A stretch of DNA of 64,000 nt, from positions 1 through 64,000 of the forward strand of contig CANRSX010000002.1 of NCBI GenBank assembly GCA_947642555.1, in the 5' to 3' direction. Origin of the DNA: an uncultured Roseburia sp. Its GTDB lineage: Bacteria; Bacillota; Clostridia; Lachnospirales; Lachnospiraceae. Positions 31,430-39,988 of the stretch are shown here, in pieces. Position 1 is the first letter of the stretch. Every line of letters begins with the position of its first letter. The translations under genes were made by a program, and so were the position numbers. The notes beneath the pieces are model-generated. The model made no database searches. It was not told the DNA's origin and was given only the letters and a program-made list of their open reading frames with translations.

Positions 31430-33166
31430 ATGAAGAAAATGAAACGAATGCTGGCAATGCTGTTATGCCTTGTCACGATGTTTGCAATGTCTGCAACTGT
31501 ATCTGCAGCAGAGCAGAAGGACCCGGATCCGACGTATGAGCTGAAGATCAAAACAGCAGCGAATCACACGTACACGATTTATCAGCTGGCGACAGGTGAT
31601 GTGAGCGAGGATGGTACGACGCTTTCCAATATTGAAGTCGGGGCGAGCGCAAAAGAAGGGACAACAGTCGCTCAGATTGTGGCGCTGACAGGTAAGAGTG
31701 AAGCAGAGCTTGGTAAGGCAGCGTTTGAACTGGTGGATACAGGGGAAGCTTTCAAGTATACAAAGGCAGACGGGACGAAATCTGACGGTACGGTAGTGGG
31801 TGACGGCAATTCCTTCTCTGTCACGCTGCCGGGCGGATATTATGTCATTACGGACAGTTACACAAACGGGAGTGCTGCTGAGGGCGATTCACTTTCACGC
31901 TATATGGTAAACCTGGTAAAGGATACGACTGTTACGCCGAAGACGATTACGGTCACACCGGATAAGGATATCGTAAAGGACGATGGCACTCTGACAGATG
32001 ACAATGATGTTTCCATTGGAGATACGGTTACATACCGCCTGAGCGGTACGATCCCGGATATGGAAGGCTATGATATATTCAAGTATGTGTTTTCCGATAC
32101 GCTGTCAGCGGGACTGACGGTCAGTGTACAGGAAGGCGATACCTTCACGGGATATATTGCGGATAAAGATGCTGATAGCAACTCTTTTACAAAGCTTCAG
32201 AAGAACGGAACTGACATAACGGTTACCTTTGAGGTGACAGAGGTTGAAAAGAATAATAATGGAACAACAACAGTCCGTTTCGCGATGCGGGATGCCAAAA
32301 ACGGCTGCACAGGCTATGCTGGTAAACACGTCTATATGGATTATACAGCGACTGTGAATAAAAACGCGGTGGTTGTAAACGGGCAAAATGACAACAGCGT
32401 AAAGATTGAGTTCTCCAATGATCCGACAAAAGTATATGACGGTGAACCGGATTTTACAGGTGATGAACCAAAAGGCGAGACCGCGGATAAAACGGTTTCT
32501 GTTTATACGACAAAGCTGACGATCACCAAGACGGATGGAGAGGAGAAAAAGCTTACAGGCGCTGAGTTTGAGCTTACAGGAACCGGCGTCAATGTCGGTT
32601 ACGTGACAGGACAGGAATTTGTCGCTTCTGATGCGGCGGGAGAGTCTGTGGACAAAACGGTATATTACAAGCTGGCGGACGGTGCATTTACGGCTACCGA
32701 GCCCAGCGATGACACCGCAAATAAATACGAGCCGAAGGTAAACGGAAGCTGGCCGACCTATAAACTGATAAATGTAGATGAAGAGCAGTATACGACGGCG
32801 CAGACTACGGCAAAGGCATTTGTAGATAAAGACGGTAAGGTTGTCTTTACCGGTCTTGGCGCAGGCACATATACCCTGACCGAGGTTACCACGCCGGACG
32901 GTTATAACACGATTAAGCCGATCACCTTTACCGTGACCTGGACAAAGGAGGACGGATTTACGGTTGCAATCGCAGCTGACAGTGAGAATAAGGATGTCGA
33001 AATTACAGCTGAAAACGGAATCCTTGCTACCACGGTAATCAATGAGAAGGGAACCCTCCTTCCGGATACCGGTGGTATCGGTACCACGATCTTCTATGTG
33101 ATCGGCGGTATCCTGATGGTAGGCGCCGGCGTTCTCTTACTCACAAGAAAACGCGCGACCCGCTAA
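31430..33166 (+). CDS. Major pilin backbone subunit (SpaH/EbpB type, LPDTG)
   Basis: The 578-residue protein has a clear signal peptide cut near Ser-Ala-Ala-Glu27. After an N-terminal domain comes a fimbrial isopeptide D2 domain (SIGDTVTYRLSGTIPDMEGY followed by DIFKYVFSDTLSAGL) and a C-terminal Cna-B domain with the E-box TYTLTEVTTPDGYN. TPDKDI contains a candidate lysine for pilin cross-linking. The C terminus is LLPDTGGIGTTIF, a hydrophobic helix and RKRATR. Such subunits are polymerised head to tail by class C sortases. The gene follows the adhesin by about 90 nt with an AAAAGGAGAG binding site. Codon use is less GC-rich than its neighbours, which may reflect high expression. Confidence 0.92.
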   Translation: MKKMKRMLAMLLCLVTMFAMSATVSAAEQKDPDPTYELKIKTAANHTYTIYQLATGDVSEDGTTLSNIEVGASAKEGTTVAQIVALTGKSEAELGKAAFELVDTGEAFKYTKADGTKSDGTVVGDGNSFSVTLPGGYYVITDSYTNGSAAEGDSLSRYMVNLVKDTTVTPKTITVTPDKDIVKDDGTLTDDNDVSIGDTVTYRLSGTIPDMEGYDIFKYVFSDTLSAGLTVSVQEGDTFTGYIADKDADSNSFTKLQKNGTDITVTFEVTEVEKNNNGTTTVRFAMRDAKNGCTGYAGKHVYMDYTATVNKNAVVVNGQNDNSVKIEFSNDPTKVYDGEPDFTGDEPKGETADKTVSVYTTKLTITKTDGEEKKLTGAEFELTGTGVNVGYVTGQEFVASDAAGESVDKTVYYKLADGAFTATEPSDDTANKYEPKVNGSWPTYKLINVDEEQYTTAQTTAKAFVDKDGKVVFTGLGAGTYTLTEVTTPDGYNTIKPITFTVTWTKEDGFTVAIAADSENKDVEITAENGILATTVINEKGTLLPDTGGIGTTIFYVIGGILMVGAGVLLLTRKRATR

Positions 33167-33193
33167 AACGGCGTATTACAGCAGTAGAAGAAT

Positions 33194-33233
33194 CCCGTCC
33201 CGCCCGGCCATATCGGCCGGGCAGGGAGACGGG
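33194..33233 (+). promoter_or_regulatory. GC-rich stem-loop between pilin and sortase genes
   Basis: Inner stem GCCCGGCC (33202-33209) with GGCCGGGC (33215-33222), outer stem CCCGTC (33194-33199) with GACGGG (33228-33233). No T-run follows. It probably lowers sortase expression relative to pilin or protects the pilin mRNA end. Confidence 0.6.
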
Positions 33234-33271
33234 AGTGCAGATAAAAACGATTCAGCACCAGGGAGAAGCCT

Positions 33272-34132
33272 ATGAAGAGAAACAGAACCAATCTTATAAT
33301 AGCGCTCGCATTTTTCACAGGTCTCTCCGTGGCGCTGTATCCGGCAGTCAGCAACGCCTGGAACAGCAGACACCAGTCCCGCGCGGTTGCGGGTTATTCC
33401 GAAGAAGTCGCGGAGATGGATACAGAAGAATACGAAGCGATGTTTGCAGCTGCGCGGGAATACAATAAAGGTCTCCCGGAGCTGGCGTTTCCATTTGTGG
33501 AGGAGGCCGCGACCGACGGCTATGAGGAGCTGCTCGGCGTGGGCGCCGACGGCATTATGGGATATATCTCGATCCCCTCGATCGATGTGGAGCTTCCGGT
33601 TTATCACGGTAACAGTGAGAGCGTGCTGAGCGTGGGAGCAGGGCATCTGACCGGATCGTCGCTGCCGACCGGCGGGGAGGGAACGCACTGCGTGATCTCC
33701 GCACACCGCGGACTTCCGAGCTCAAAGCTGTTTACGGATCTGGATCAGGTGAAGGAGGGGGACCGCTTTACGGTGTCCGTTCTGGATCAGAAGCTGACAT
33801 ACGAGGTTGACCAGATTCTGATTGTGGAGCCGCATGAGATTGACGCGCTTCAGATCGATCCGGCGATGGATCTGTGTACCCTGATGACCTGTACGCCGTA
33901 CGGGATCAATTCACACCGCATGCTGGTGCGCGGGCACCGGATCATACCGGCGGCAGGAGAAGCGCAGGAGGTCGCAAAAGACGCCGTGCTGGTGAAAAAG
34001 CCGGTGCTGGTTCTTCCGGCGGCAGTATTGTTTCTGATATTCCTGATGCTCTTCATCGGGACGCTGCGTGCGCGTGAGTACCAGTGGACGATCGAGGAAG
34101 TGCGCAGATTATATGGAGGAGAGCAGGGATGA
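33272..34132 (+). CDS. Class C sortase (pilin polymerase) 1
   Basis: The 286-residue transpeptidase has membrane helices at both ends (LIIALAFFTGLSVALYPAVS and VLVLPAAVLFLIFLMLFIG), the class C hallmark. The catalytic triad is His145 in VISAHRGLPSS, Cys207 in LMTCTPYGINSH and Arg220 in MLVRGHR. It cuts LPXTG-type signals and joins pilin subunits through a lysine. A lid-like segment is expected before the catalytic core. It overlaps the second sortase gene by 4 nt. Confidence 0.92.
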   Translation: MKRNRTNLIIALAFFTGLSVALYPAVSNAWNSRHQSRAVAGYSEEVAEMDTEEYEAMFAAAREYNKGLPELAFPFVEEAATDGYEELLGVGADGIMGYISIPSIDVELPVYHGNSESVLSVGAGHLTGSSLPTGGEGTHCVISAHRGLPSSKLFTDLDQVKEGDRFTVSVLDQKLTYEVDQILIVEPHEIDALQIDPAMDLCTLMTCTPYGINSHRMLVRGHRIIPAAGEAQEVAKDAVLVKKPVLVLPAAVLFLIFLMLFIGTLRAREYQWTIEEVRRLYGGEQG

Positions 34133-34998
34133 GACAACGGTTATCGGGGATACTTCTGGCGCTTCTGTTCGCGGGAGGCTTTCTGGTATTTTCCTATCCG
34201 ACGATTTCCGACCAGTGGAATTCCCTGCATCAGTCCCGCGCGATCGCGGGATACGAGGATGCGGTGGAAGGAATGAGCGGGGAGGAGTACGACGCGCTCT
34301 GGCAGCAGGCGTATGCGTATAACGCGGCCAGGGAGAGCAATACGTTTGACACGGACGCGTTTGCGGAGGATGCGACAGGCCTTTCGGATACGGAATACTG
34401 GAAAATCCTAAATGTCGGGGGCAACGGGGTCATGGGATATCTCTCGATCCCGAAAATCGATCAGAAGCTCCCGATTTATCACGGAAGCTCGGAGGCGGTG
34501 CTGCAGATTGCGGTCGGGCACCTTTCCGGAACCGGACTGCCGGTCGGCGGGGAGGGAAATCACTGTGTGCTCTCCGGGCACCGCGGGCTTCCGACGGCAA
34601 AGCTGTTTACGGACCTCGACCGGATGGAGCCCGGGGATAAATTTTACATTCACATGCTGGATCAGGTGCTGGCCTATGAGGTGGATCAGATTCTGCCGAT
34701 GATTGACAAGGATGATCTGGACGCGCTGACGTCCGCCATGCAGATCGTGCCCGGGGAGGACCACGTGACGCTCCTGACCTGTACGCCGTACGGGATCAAC
34801 TCGCACCGGTTACTGGTGCGCGGCGTCCGGACGGAATATCACGGGGAAGAGGAGCAGAAGACGAAAACGCCGGCAGAATCCATGGTAAAGGCAGTCCAAA
34901 GCTACTACATGCTGTACCTGCTTCTGGTACTGGCGCTGATTCTGCTGTTTAGCATTCTGATTATGGCGTTCCGAAAACGGAGACGGAAATCACACTGA
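34129..34998 (+). CDS. Class C sortase 2
   Basis: This 289-residue paralogue of the preceding sortase conserves VGHLSGTGLPVGGEGNHCVL and TCTPYGINSHRLLVRG. The triad is His151, Cys218 and Arg231, with helices at both ends. The start at 34129 overlaps the previous stop (ATGA) and follows GGAGAGCAGG; an ATG at 34084 lies within the first sortase gene. Two tandem class C sortases usually divide labour between backbone polymerisation and attachment of minor or tip pilins. Confidence 0.92.
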   Translation: MRQRLSGILLALLFAGGFLVFSYPTISDQWNSLHQSRAIAGYEDAVEGMSGEEYDALWQQAYAYNAARESNTFDTDAFAEDATGLSDTEYWKILNVGGNGVMGYLSIPKIDQKLPIYHGSSEAVLQIAVGHLSGTGLPVGGEGNHCVLSGHRGLPTAKLFTDLDRMEPGDKFYIHMLDQVLAYEVDQILPMIDKDDLDALTSAMQIVPGEDHVTLLTCTPYGINSHRLLVRGVRTEYHGEEEQKTKTPAESMVKAVQSYYMLYLLLVLALILLFSILIMAFRKRRRKSH

Positions 34999-35011
34999 GG
35001 GAGGAAGGAAA

Positions 35012-36019
35012 ATGCCTGTGAAAAAATTAAGTAGACGAATCCTGGCGGCAGGCCTGCTTCTGACAGGAATCCTTTTGGCCTGTTTTTCGACTTTTGCAGC
35101 CGGACGCGTGGATCTGACGAAAACGGGGACGCTGACATTTGAACCGGGCGGGGAGAATGCCGGAGAGCTGGCGGAGGATTTTGCCGGCATCAAAGAGCCG
35201 GTCGGGGTGCATGTCTGGCAGCTGGCGGAAATTTCCGGGACCGGGGCGTATACGGTGAACCGCGAATTTTCCGGGCTTTCGATCCGCGACGATGCCTGGG
35301 ATGCGGTGAAGGATGAGGCGATGGCGCTTGTGTATGGGGGAGACGATCCGACGGTGGAGCCTTTGATCCGGGAGACGGCGTCCGGCACGCTCGCCGACGG
35401 TCTGACCGGGCTTCCGCTGGGACTTTACCTGGTTGTGATCGATCCGGCATGTTCGGACACACGGGAATATACATTTAATCCGATGATCGTGTCGCTGCCC
35501 TGGACCGAATACCGCATGGGCGGCAGCGGCTCCGATACATGGCAGTATACGCTGAACGCCACGTTAAAGGCAGCGGTAAATCCGCGCTACGGTGATCTGC
35601 GTATCGTAAAAACGCTTGCCTCCCAGAATCTATCACAGGGGGATGCGACATTTGTCTTTGACATCGAGGGTAAAGATCCGAACGGGACGGTGGTGTACAG
35701 CAATGTTGTATCCGCCACATTTTCCGAGGCGGGACGACAGGAGATACTTGTGACGCGGATTCCCGCGGGGACGACGGTTACCGTCACCGAGGTTTACAGC
35801 GGCGCGAACTGTACGCTGACAGCGTCTGACAACGGGCCGCAGGTGATCGTGGCGGAGGATGTTGCCGGGGTATCCTTTACGAATGCATACGATGAGGAGG
35901 CAAAGAGCGGTTATGGCGTGGAAAACCGTTTCCGCTATGACACAAAGCTGGAAACCTACGTCTGGACGACAGACCGCGCGGACGTGTCAGCCGGCGCAGG
36001 GCAGGAGGTGGCGGAATGA
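35012..36019 (+). CDS. Secreted minor-pilin-like protein without sorting signal
   Basis: This 335-residue protein has an N-terminal signal peptide (residues about 8-30). The N-terminal domain resembles pilin N domains (GLPLGLYLVVIDPACSD, FNPMIVSLPW) and a following Cna-B-like or DUF5979-type domain reads GDLRIVKTLASQNLSQGDAT, FVFDIEG, VTRIPAGTTVTVTEVYSGAN. There is no LPXTG motif or C-terminal helix; the protein ends in a hydrophilic tail. It may be incorporated by sortase or held non-covalently in the fibre. It starts 14 nt after the second sortase and overlaps the next gene by 4 nt. Confidence 0.7.
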   Translation: MPVKKLSRRILAAGLLLTGILLACFSTFAAGRVDLTKTGTLTFEPGGENAGELAEDFAGIKEPVGVHVWQLAEISGTGAYTVNREFSGLSIRDDAWDAVKDEAMALVYGGDDPTVEPLIRETASGTLADGLTGLPLGLYLVVIDPACSDTREYTFNPMIVSLPWTEYRMGGSGSDTWQYTLNATLKAAVNPRYGDLRIVKTLASQNLSQGDATFVFDIEGKDPNGTVVYSNVVSATFSEAGRQEILVTRIPAGTTVTVTEVYSGANCTLTASDNGPQVIVAEDVAGVSFTNAYDEEAKSGYGVENRFRYDTKLETYVWTTDRADVSAGAGQEVAE

Positions 36020-36702
36020 GGCAGAGGAAGAGAACGGACAGAGGGAGCATGAGATCCGGGCGGCTGCGGGCAGTGATATTTGCAGCTTCTGCTGTTCTGA
36101 CCGTCACGGTTTCCGTCGGCACCGCGCAAGCGTATTTTACCACCTATGCGACGGCAAAGGGCGGACACAGGATCAGCCTCGGGACCAGTACCGGAATCAC
36201 GGAGGAATTTTCCCGGTGGACGAAGCACATCAGTATTTCCAATACGGGAAAACGGGAGTGTTTTGTGCGGGTAAAGGTATTTGCCGGCAGCACGTACCAG
36301 CTCGACTATACCGGAAACGGCGCGTGGAGAGGCGGGGAGGACGGCTACTGGTATTATGATGCGGTGCTGCCCGCGGGCGGCGTCACGGCGGCGCTGGATG
36401 TGAAAATTACGCTGCCTGAGGTGACGGAGACGGATGAAGAGGGAAATGCGCTTCCGTTTACGGAGGATTTTAATGTGGTGGTGATCCAGGAGTGCACGGC
36501 GGCGCTCTACCGGGAGGACGGGACGGCATACGCGGACTGGAACATGCTGCTGGAAAGCACGAAGGATGTGTATGAGGAACCGGCCGGGGCTGCGCAGGAG
36601 GTCACAAATGCGCCAGGTGAGTCCGGGGCTGTGCAGGAGATCGTAAACGCGCCAGGTGAGTCCGATGCTGCCGCGGCAGGAAAGGGGGATGCGCATGAAT
36701 AA
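36016..36702 (+). CDS. TasA/camelysin-like secreted fibre protein
   Basis: The 228-residue protein has a SipW-type signal peptide: AVIFAASAVLTVTVSVGTAQ then AYFTTYATAKGGHRIS. The A-Y-F-T/S-x segment after the hydrophobic stretch is the mark of TasA/camelysin precursors. FSRWTKHISISNTGKRECFV continues with RVKVFAG, the usual TasA-family strand pattern. The C terminus has a degenerate direct repeat (EVTNAPGESGAVQEIVNAPG, nucleotide 36595-36665). TasA-like proteins assemble into extracellular fibres. The SipW-type peptidase at the end of the operon is the likely processing enzyme. Confidence 0.7.
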   Translation: MRQRKRTDRGSMRSGRLRAVIFAASAVLTVTVSVGTAQAYFTTYATAKGGHRISLGTSTGITEEFSRWTKHISISNTGKRECFVRVKVFAGSTYQLDYTGNGAWRGGEDGYWYYDAVLPAGGVTAALDVKITLPEVTETDEEGNALPFTEDFNVVVIQECTAALYREDGTAYADWNMLLESTKDVYEEPAGAAQEVTNAPGESGAVQEIVNAPGESDAAAAGKGDAHE

Positions 36703-37486
36703 AAGAAAAAAGCTCAGATCCGTTTCCGTGCCACTGATTCTTTTCAGCCTGGCAATCGGGCTTCTGGGGTTCAGCGCAGTCGGAAGCACGCGGGCGGCGC
36801 TGACCTACTATTCGGAGACCTACACGGCGCAGATCGACGTCAAAAGCATTGGCGTGACTCTTATCGAAAATGATCAGCCGGTGAGCTGCCGCGATTATCT
36901 GCATGCGGACGACCGCTGGAGTGAGCAGACCGGCGAGCTTCTCTCCGCCATACCGGCGGAGGAGGAATGGCAGCCGGGCCGGCTGTATGACGAGCGGCTG
37001 AGCGTGAAAAACAGCGGGACGATCGACGAGTATGTCAGGGTGAAAATTTATAAATACTGGCTGGATGAGGATGGAAAAAAGCGGACGGATCTCTCGCCGT
37101 CGCTGATCGATCTTCGCCTGACCGGGGGCGGCTGGATCGTGGATGAGAAGGCGACCACGGCAAAGCTGCGGGACGGCGACGAGCGGGACGGCGAGATGAT
37201 TGTCCTCTATTATAACAGCGTGTTAAAATCCGGCGGGACGACCCCGCTGTTTGCGGACGGCATTGCGATCGACGGCAGTATCGCGGCGAAGGTAAAGGAA
37301 ACGGTGACGACAAACGCAGACGGATGGACGAATATCACGACGGTATACGAGTATGACGGCGCTTCCTTTATGCTGGAGGCGGAGGTGGATGCCGTTCAGA
37401 CGCATAATGCGCAGAGCGCGATAAAAAGCGCCTGGGGCGTGGATGTTACAGTCGGCGCGGACGGATCTTTAACGCTGCGCCCGTGA
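36695..37486 (+). CDS. TasA-like secreted protein 2
   Basis: About 263 residues. After a hydrophobic segment (LILFSLAIGLLGFSAVGSTR) the mature N terminus AALTYYSETYTAQIDVKSIG is typical of SipW-processed TasA-type proteins. LYDERLSVKNSGTIDEYVRV continues with KIYKYWLD, the same strand block as in the preceding gene. There is no anchor at the C terminus. The start at 36695 has AAAGGGGG 6 nt upstream and overlaps the preceding gene by 8 nt; an earlier ATG at 36656 lacks a binding site. It is probably a fibre subunit or starter. Confidence 0.7.
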   Translation: MNKRKKLRSVSVPLILFSLAIGLLGFSAVGSTRAALTYYSETYTAQIDVKSIGVTLIENDQPVSCRDYLHADDRWSEQTGELLSAIPAEEEWQPGRLYDERLSVKNSGTIDEYVRVKIYKYWLDEDGKKRTDLSPSLIDLRLTGGGWIVDEKATTAKLRDGDERDGEMIVLYYNSVLKSGGTTPLFADGIAIDGSIAAKVKETVTTNADGWTNITTVYEYDGASFMLEAEVDAVQTHNAQSAIKSAWGVDVTVGADGSLTLRP

Positions 37487-37550
37487 TGACGGAAGCTGAC
37501 AGGGCGGACCGCAGTGATCGAAGCGCCGGTTTTCAGGATGGAGGGCTGGA

Positions 37551-38369
37551 ATGAAAAAAAGATGGTTAGGAATACTGGCGGCAGTCGTCTTTCTTTTGCA
37601 GGCTGCGCCGGTATACGCGGAACACTACGAGGGAGGAACCGGCTGGACGGTGCGTTTTACCGGAAGCGGCATGGAGAGCAGCTTTCAGACCTCGGATATC
37701 AACGATGCGATCTACAATCTGCAGCCGGGGGACAGCATTGATCTGACGCTGACGCTTCAGAATTCAGGAAGCGCGGACACGGACTGGTGGATGAAAAATA
37801 AAGTGCTGCGTTCCCTGGAGGACACGCAGAAGGCGGCTGCGGGCGGAGGTTATTCTTATATCCTGACCTGGCAGAACGCTTCGGGCCGGCGGGAGACGCT
37901 TTACAGCAGCGATACGGTCGGCGGGGAGAAGAATACGGCTGCCATGGAGGGACTGCATGAGGCGACGAATTCCACGCAGGAATATTTTTTCCTGGATTCG
38001 CTGCGGCCGGGAGAGACGGGATGCATCCTTCTGACGGTTGCGCTGGACGGGGAGACACAGGGAAACGCCTATCAGGATACGCTCGCGGATCTCGAGATGA
38101 ATTTTGCGGTGGAGGAAGTGACGGCGCCGACCGTTGTTCCGAATGATGCCGCACAGAACAGGGTGCGGTCGGATGCGCCGCGGACAGGGGATGAGAACCG
38201 GCTGCTTTTCTTTGGGATGCTGACATTACTTTCCGGCCTGCTGCTTCTGGCGCTGTGCGTCTACAGCGTGTGGGAGTCGCGCCGGGAGGCCGCAAAGACG
38301 GCTGGAAGAGAGGCAGGCGGCACTGACAGCCCGACGGGGCGGAAACGGAGAGGAGGAAAGCGGTCATGA
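37551..38369 (+). CDS. Secreted accessory protein with APRTG sorting-like C terminus
   Basis: The 272-residue protein has a signal peptide (MKKRWLGILAAVVFLLQAAP) and a mature domain resembling TasA-family or DUF-type immunoglobulin-like folds (INDAIYNLQPGDSIDLTLTL, QNSGSADTDWWMKNKVLRS). The C terminus is DAPRTGDENRLLFFGMLTLL, a hydrophobic helix and a long basic tail (RREAAKTAGREAGG). A-P-x-T-G is a variant sortase signal of the (S/N/A)-P-x-T-G type found in clostridia. It could be the wall-anchoring base subunit. It overlaps the next gene by 4 nt. Confidence 0.65.
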   Translation: MKKRWLGILAAVVFLLQAAPVYAEHYEGGTGWTVRFTGSGMESSFQTSDINDAIYNLQPGDSIDLTLTLQNSGSADTDWWMKNKVLRSLEDTQKAAAGGGYSYILTWQNASGRRETLYSSDTVGGEKNTAAMEGLHEATNSTQEYFFLDSLRPGETGCILLTVALDGETQGNAYQDTLADLEMNFAVEEVTAPTVVPNDAAQNRVRSDAPRTGDENRLLFFGMLTLLSGLLLLALCVYSVWESRREAAKTAGREAGGTDSPTGRKRRGGKRS

Positions 38370-39400
38370 AAAAGCTGATATCTGTTTTCGCGGCAGCGGT
38401 TTGCTGCATGGCACTCTCGCTTCCCGTCCTGGCGGCGGAACCCGGATCCTATACCTATACCGTGACATTTCATGCGGGGGATCAGGGGACGATCAGCAGC
38501 AGCGGGATCTCGGTGGACGGCGGCGGGGATTACGCGATCTCCTGTGACGGGGCTACGGTGCGGATTACGGGGCTGACGGCGTCAAATCATGTGCGTTTTT
38601 TAAACAGCGCCGTCACGCTCGGAGATGACAGCCGGTATTATGTCAAAGGCGTCCGCATGGGAGGGCGCGATAACAGTACGGTGGATCTCTCCTATTTTCC
38701 GGTGGAGCGCGATCAGGATTATGTGGTTGCGTACGGGATCCGGGGAGAGCTGACCCGGTATACCGTCAATTATGTGGATGCGGGCGGGAACACGCTGTAT
38801 CCGTCGCAGACCTATTACGGAAATACAGGCGATAAACCGGTGGTAGCGTATCTGTATGTGGAGGGGTATCAGCCGCAGGCATACAACCTGACGAAAACCC
38901 TTCAGAGCGATGCGGGAAAGAATATATTTACATTTGTCTACAGCGCTGTGCCGTCCGGACAGCCCGTCGGAGGAGACGGAGAAGGAGGCGTGCAGGCGCC
39001 GGGAGGAGAGGATGCCGGAGCGCAGGCACCGGAAGGAGCAGGCGCGGACGCAGGAGCGCAGACACCGGGAGGAGAAGACGAGGGTGCAGGAGCGCAGACG
39101 CCGGGAGGAGAAGATGAGGGCGCAGGAGCGCAGACGCCGGAAGCGGAAGACGACGGACAGGAAGGAGCCGACGCAGGGGATCAGGAGGAGCCGCCCGAGC
39201 TCGTGGATATCGACGATGAGGAAGTCCCGCTGGCAAACCCGAATGTTCCCGACGACGGGACAATCGCGGCGGCCAACCGGGCAAAACGTCAGAATACGCT
39301 GATCGCCGGGCTGATCGGCGCGGTATCCTTAGCGGGAATCGGAACGGGCCTGATTGTTTATCTGCGCCTCAGGAAAGGGAAACATGAAAAATCAGAATAA
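38366..39400 (+). CDS. MucBP-like surface protein with Gly/Glu tandem-repeat stalk
   Basis: The 344-residue protein has a signal peptide (MKKLISVFAAAVCCMALSLP), an N-terminal beta domain, and a MucBP-like module (YTVNYVDAGGNTLYPSQTYY, NTGDKPVVAYLYVEGYQ). A low-complexity stalk of 12-residue repeats (GGEDEGAGAQTP) follows. The C terminus VDIDDEEVPLANPNVPDD precedes a hydrophobic helix and a basic tail. The E-E-V-P-L-A segment normally precedes P-K-T-G-D in clostridial surface proteins, but here the TG motif is missing. It is probably membrane-anchored, or sorted by an unusual signal. It overlaps the SipW gene by 17 nt. Confidence 0.65.
   Translation: MKKLISVFAAAVCCMALSLPVLAAEPGSYTYTVTFHAGDQGTISSSGISVDGGGDYAISCDGATVRITGLTASNHVRFLNSAVTLGDDSRYYVKGVRMGGRDNSTVDLSYFPVERDQDYVVAYGIRGELTRYTVNYVDAGGNTLYPSQTYYGNTGDKPVVAYLYVEGYQPQAYNLTKTLQSDAGKNIFTFVYSAVPSGQPVGGDGEGGVQAPGGEDAGAQAPEGAGADAGAQTPGGEDEGAGAQTPGGEDEGAGAQTPEAEDDGQEGADAGDQEEPPELVDIDDEEVPLANPNVPDDGTIAAANRAKRQNTLIAGLIGAVSLAGIGTGLIVYLRLRKGKHEKSE
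39046..39152 (+). repeat. 36-nt tandem repeat coding for GGEDEGAGAQTP
   Basis: About three copies of a 36-nt unit (GGAGGAGAAGACGAGGGTGC then AGGAGCGCAGACGCCG) lie in the stalk of the MucBP-like protein. The units are nearly identical and in frame, so copy number can change without frameshift. A looser copy precedes at 39000-39045. Confidence 0.75.
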
Positions 39401-39899
39401 ATCATCCCGGAAGCACCATACGTTTCTGCCGGCAGTGTGCAGCACATTGTCGGCAGTTATTCTGTTTCTTGTAGCGGCGATCTGCTTTCCGATGACGGTG
39501 CCGCGCATGTTCGGATATGATGTTTACACTGTGGTGAGCGGGAGCATGGAACCGGCGATACCGGTCGGCAGCGCGATTTTTTTAGAGCGCGCCATGCCGG
39601 AGGAGATTGCGGTGGGAGATGTGATTGCGTTTTACCGCGGCGAGGCGGTCATTACCCACCGGGTGACGGAAAATCATACGGTAACCGGCGAATTTATCAC
39701 AAAAGGGGACGCCAACCAGGAAGAGGATATGACGCCCGCCGCATATGAAAGCCTGATCGGAAGGGTGGCGCTGTCCGTTCCCTCGATCGGGTATATTCTT
39801 GCCGCGTGTTCAGGCACCGCGGGGAAAATTTATCTCGCCTGCGGGGTGGCGGCTGCCATTCTGCTGTGGCTTGCGGGGGGATTTTTGCAGCGGGAATGA
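39384..39899 (+). CDS. Signal peptidase I of the SipW (ER/archaeal) type
   Basis: This 171-residue protein has membrane helices at both ends. The catalytic Ser54 is in YTVVSGSMEPAIPVGS and His92 in AVITHRVTENH, giving the Ser-His dyad that separates SipW from the Ser-Lys bacterial type. SipW peptidases process TasA-like precursors, two of which are encoded just upstream. ATG 39384 is chosen because GGAAAGGG lies just before it. It is the last gene of the fibre operon. Confidence 0.88.
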   Translation: MKNQNKSSRKHHTFLPAVCSTLSAVILFLVAAICFPMTVPRMFGYDVYTVVSGSMEPAIPVGSAIFLERAMPEEIAVGDVIAFYRGEAVITHRVTENHTVTGEFITKGDANQEEDMTPAAYESLIGRVALSVPSIGYILAACSGTAGKIYLACGVAAAILLWLAGGFLQRE

Positions 39900-39927
39900 G
39901 AAAACACAGATCCTGAAAATATTTTCT

Positions 39928-39956
39928 TTGCAAGAATACAGGCGGTTTGTTATAAT
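39928..39956 (+). promoter_or_regulatory. Promoter of the GMP synthase gene
   Basis: TTGCAA (39928-39933), 17-nt spacer, TATAAT (39951-39956). The start codon at 39989 follows GAAGGAGG. There is no room for a purine riboswitch between the promoter and the gene. Confidence 0.65.
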
Positions 39957-39988
39957 GAGTCAAACAAAAACGAAGGAGGCCTTTTCCA

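Noticed and set aside
39900-39988. Purine riboswitch before guaA
   Set aside because: The promoter lies only about 30 nt before the start codon, leaving no room for an aptamer.
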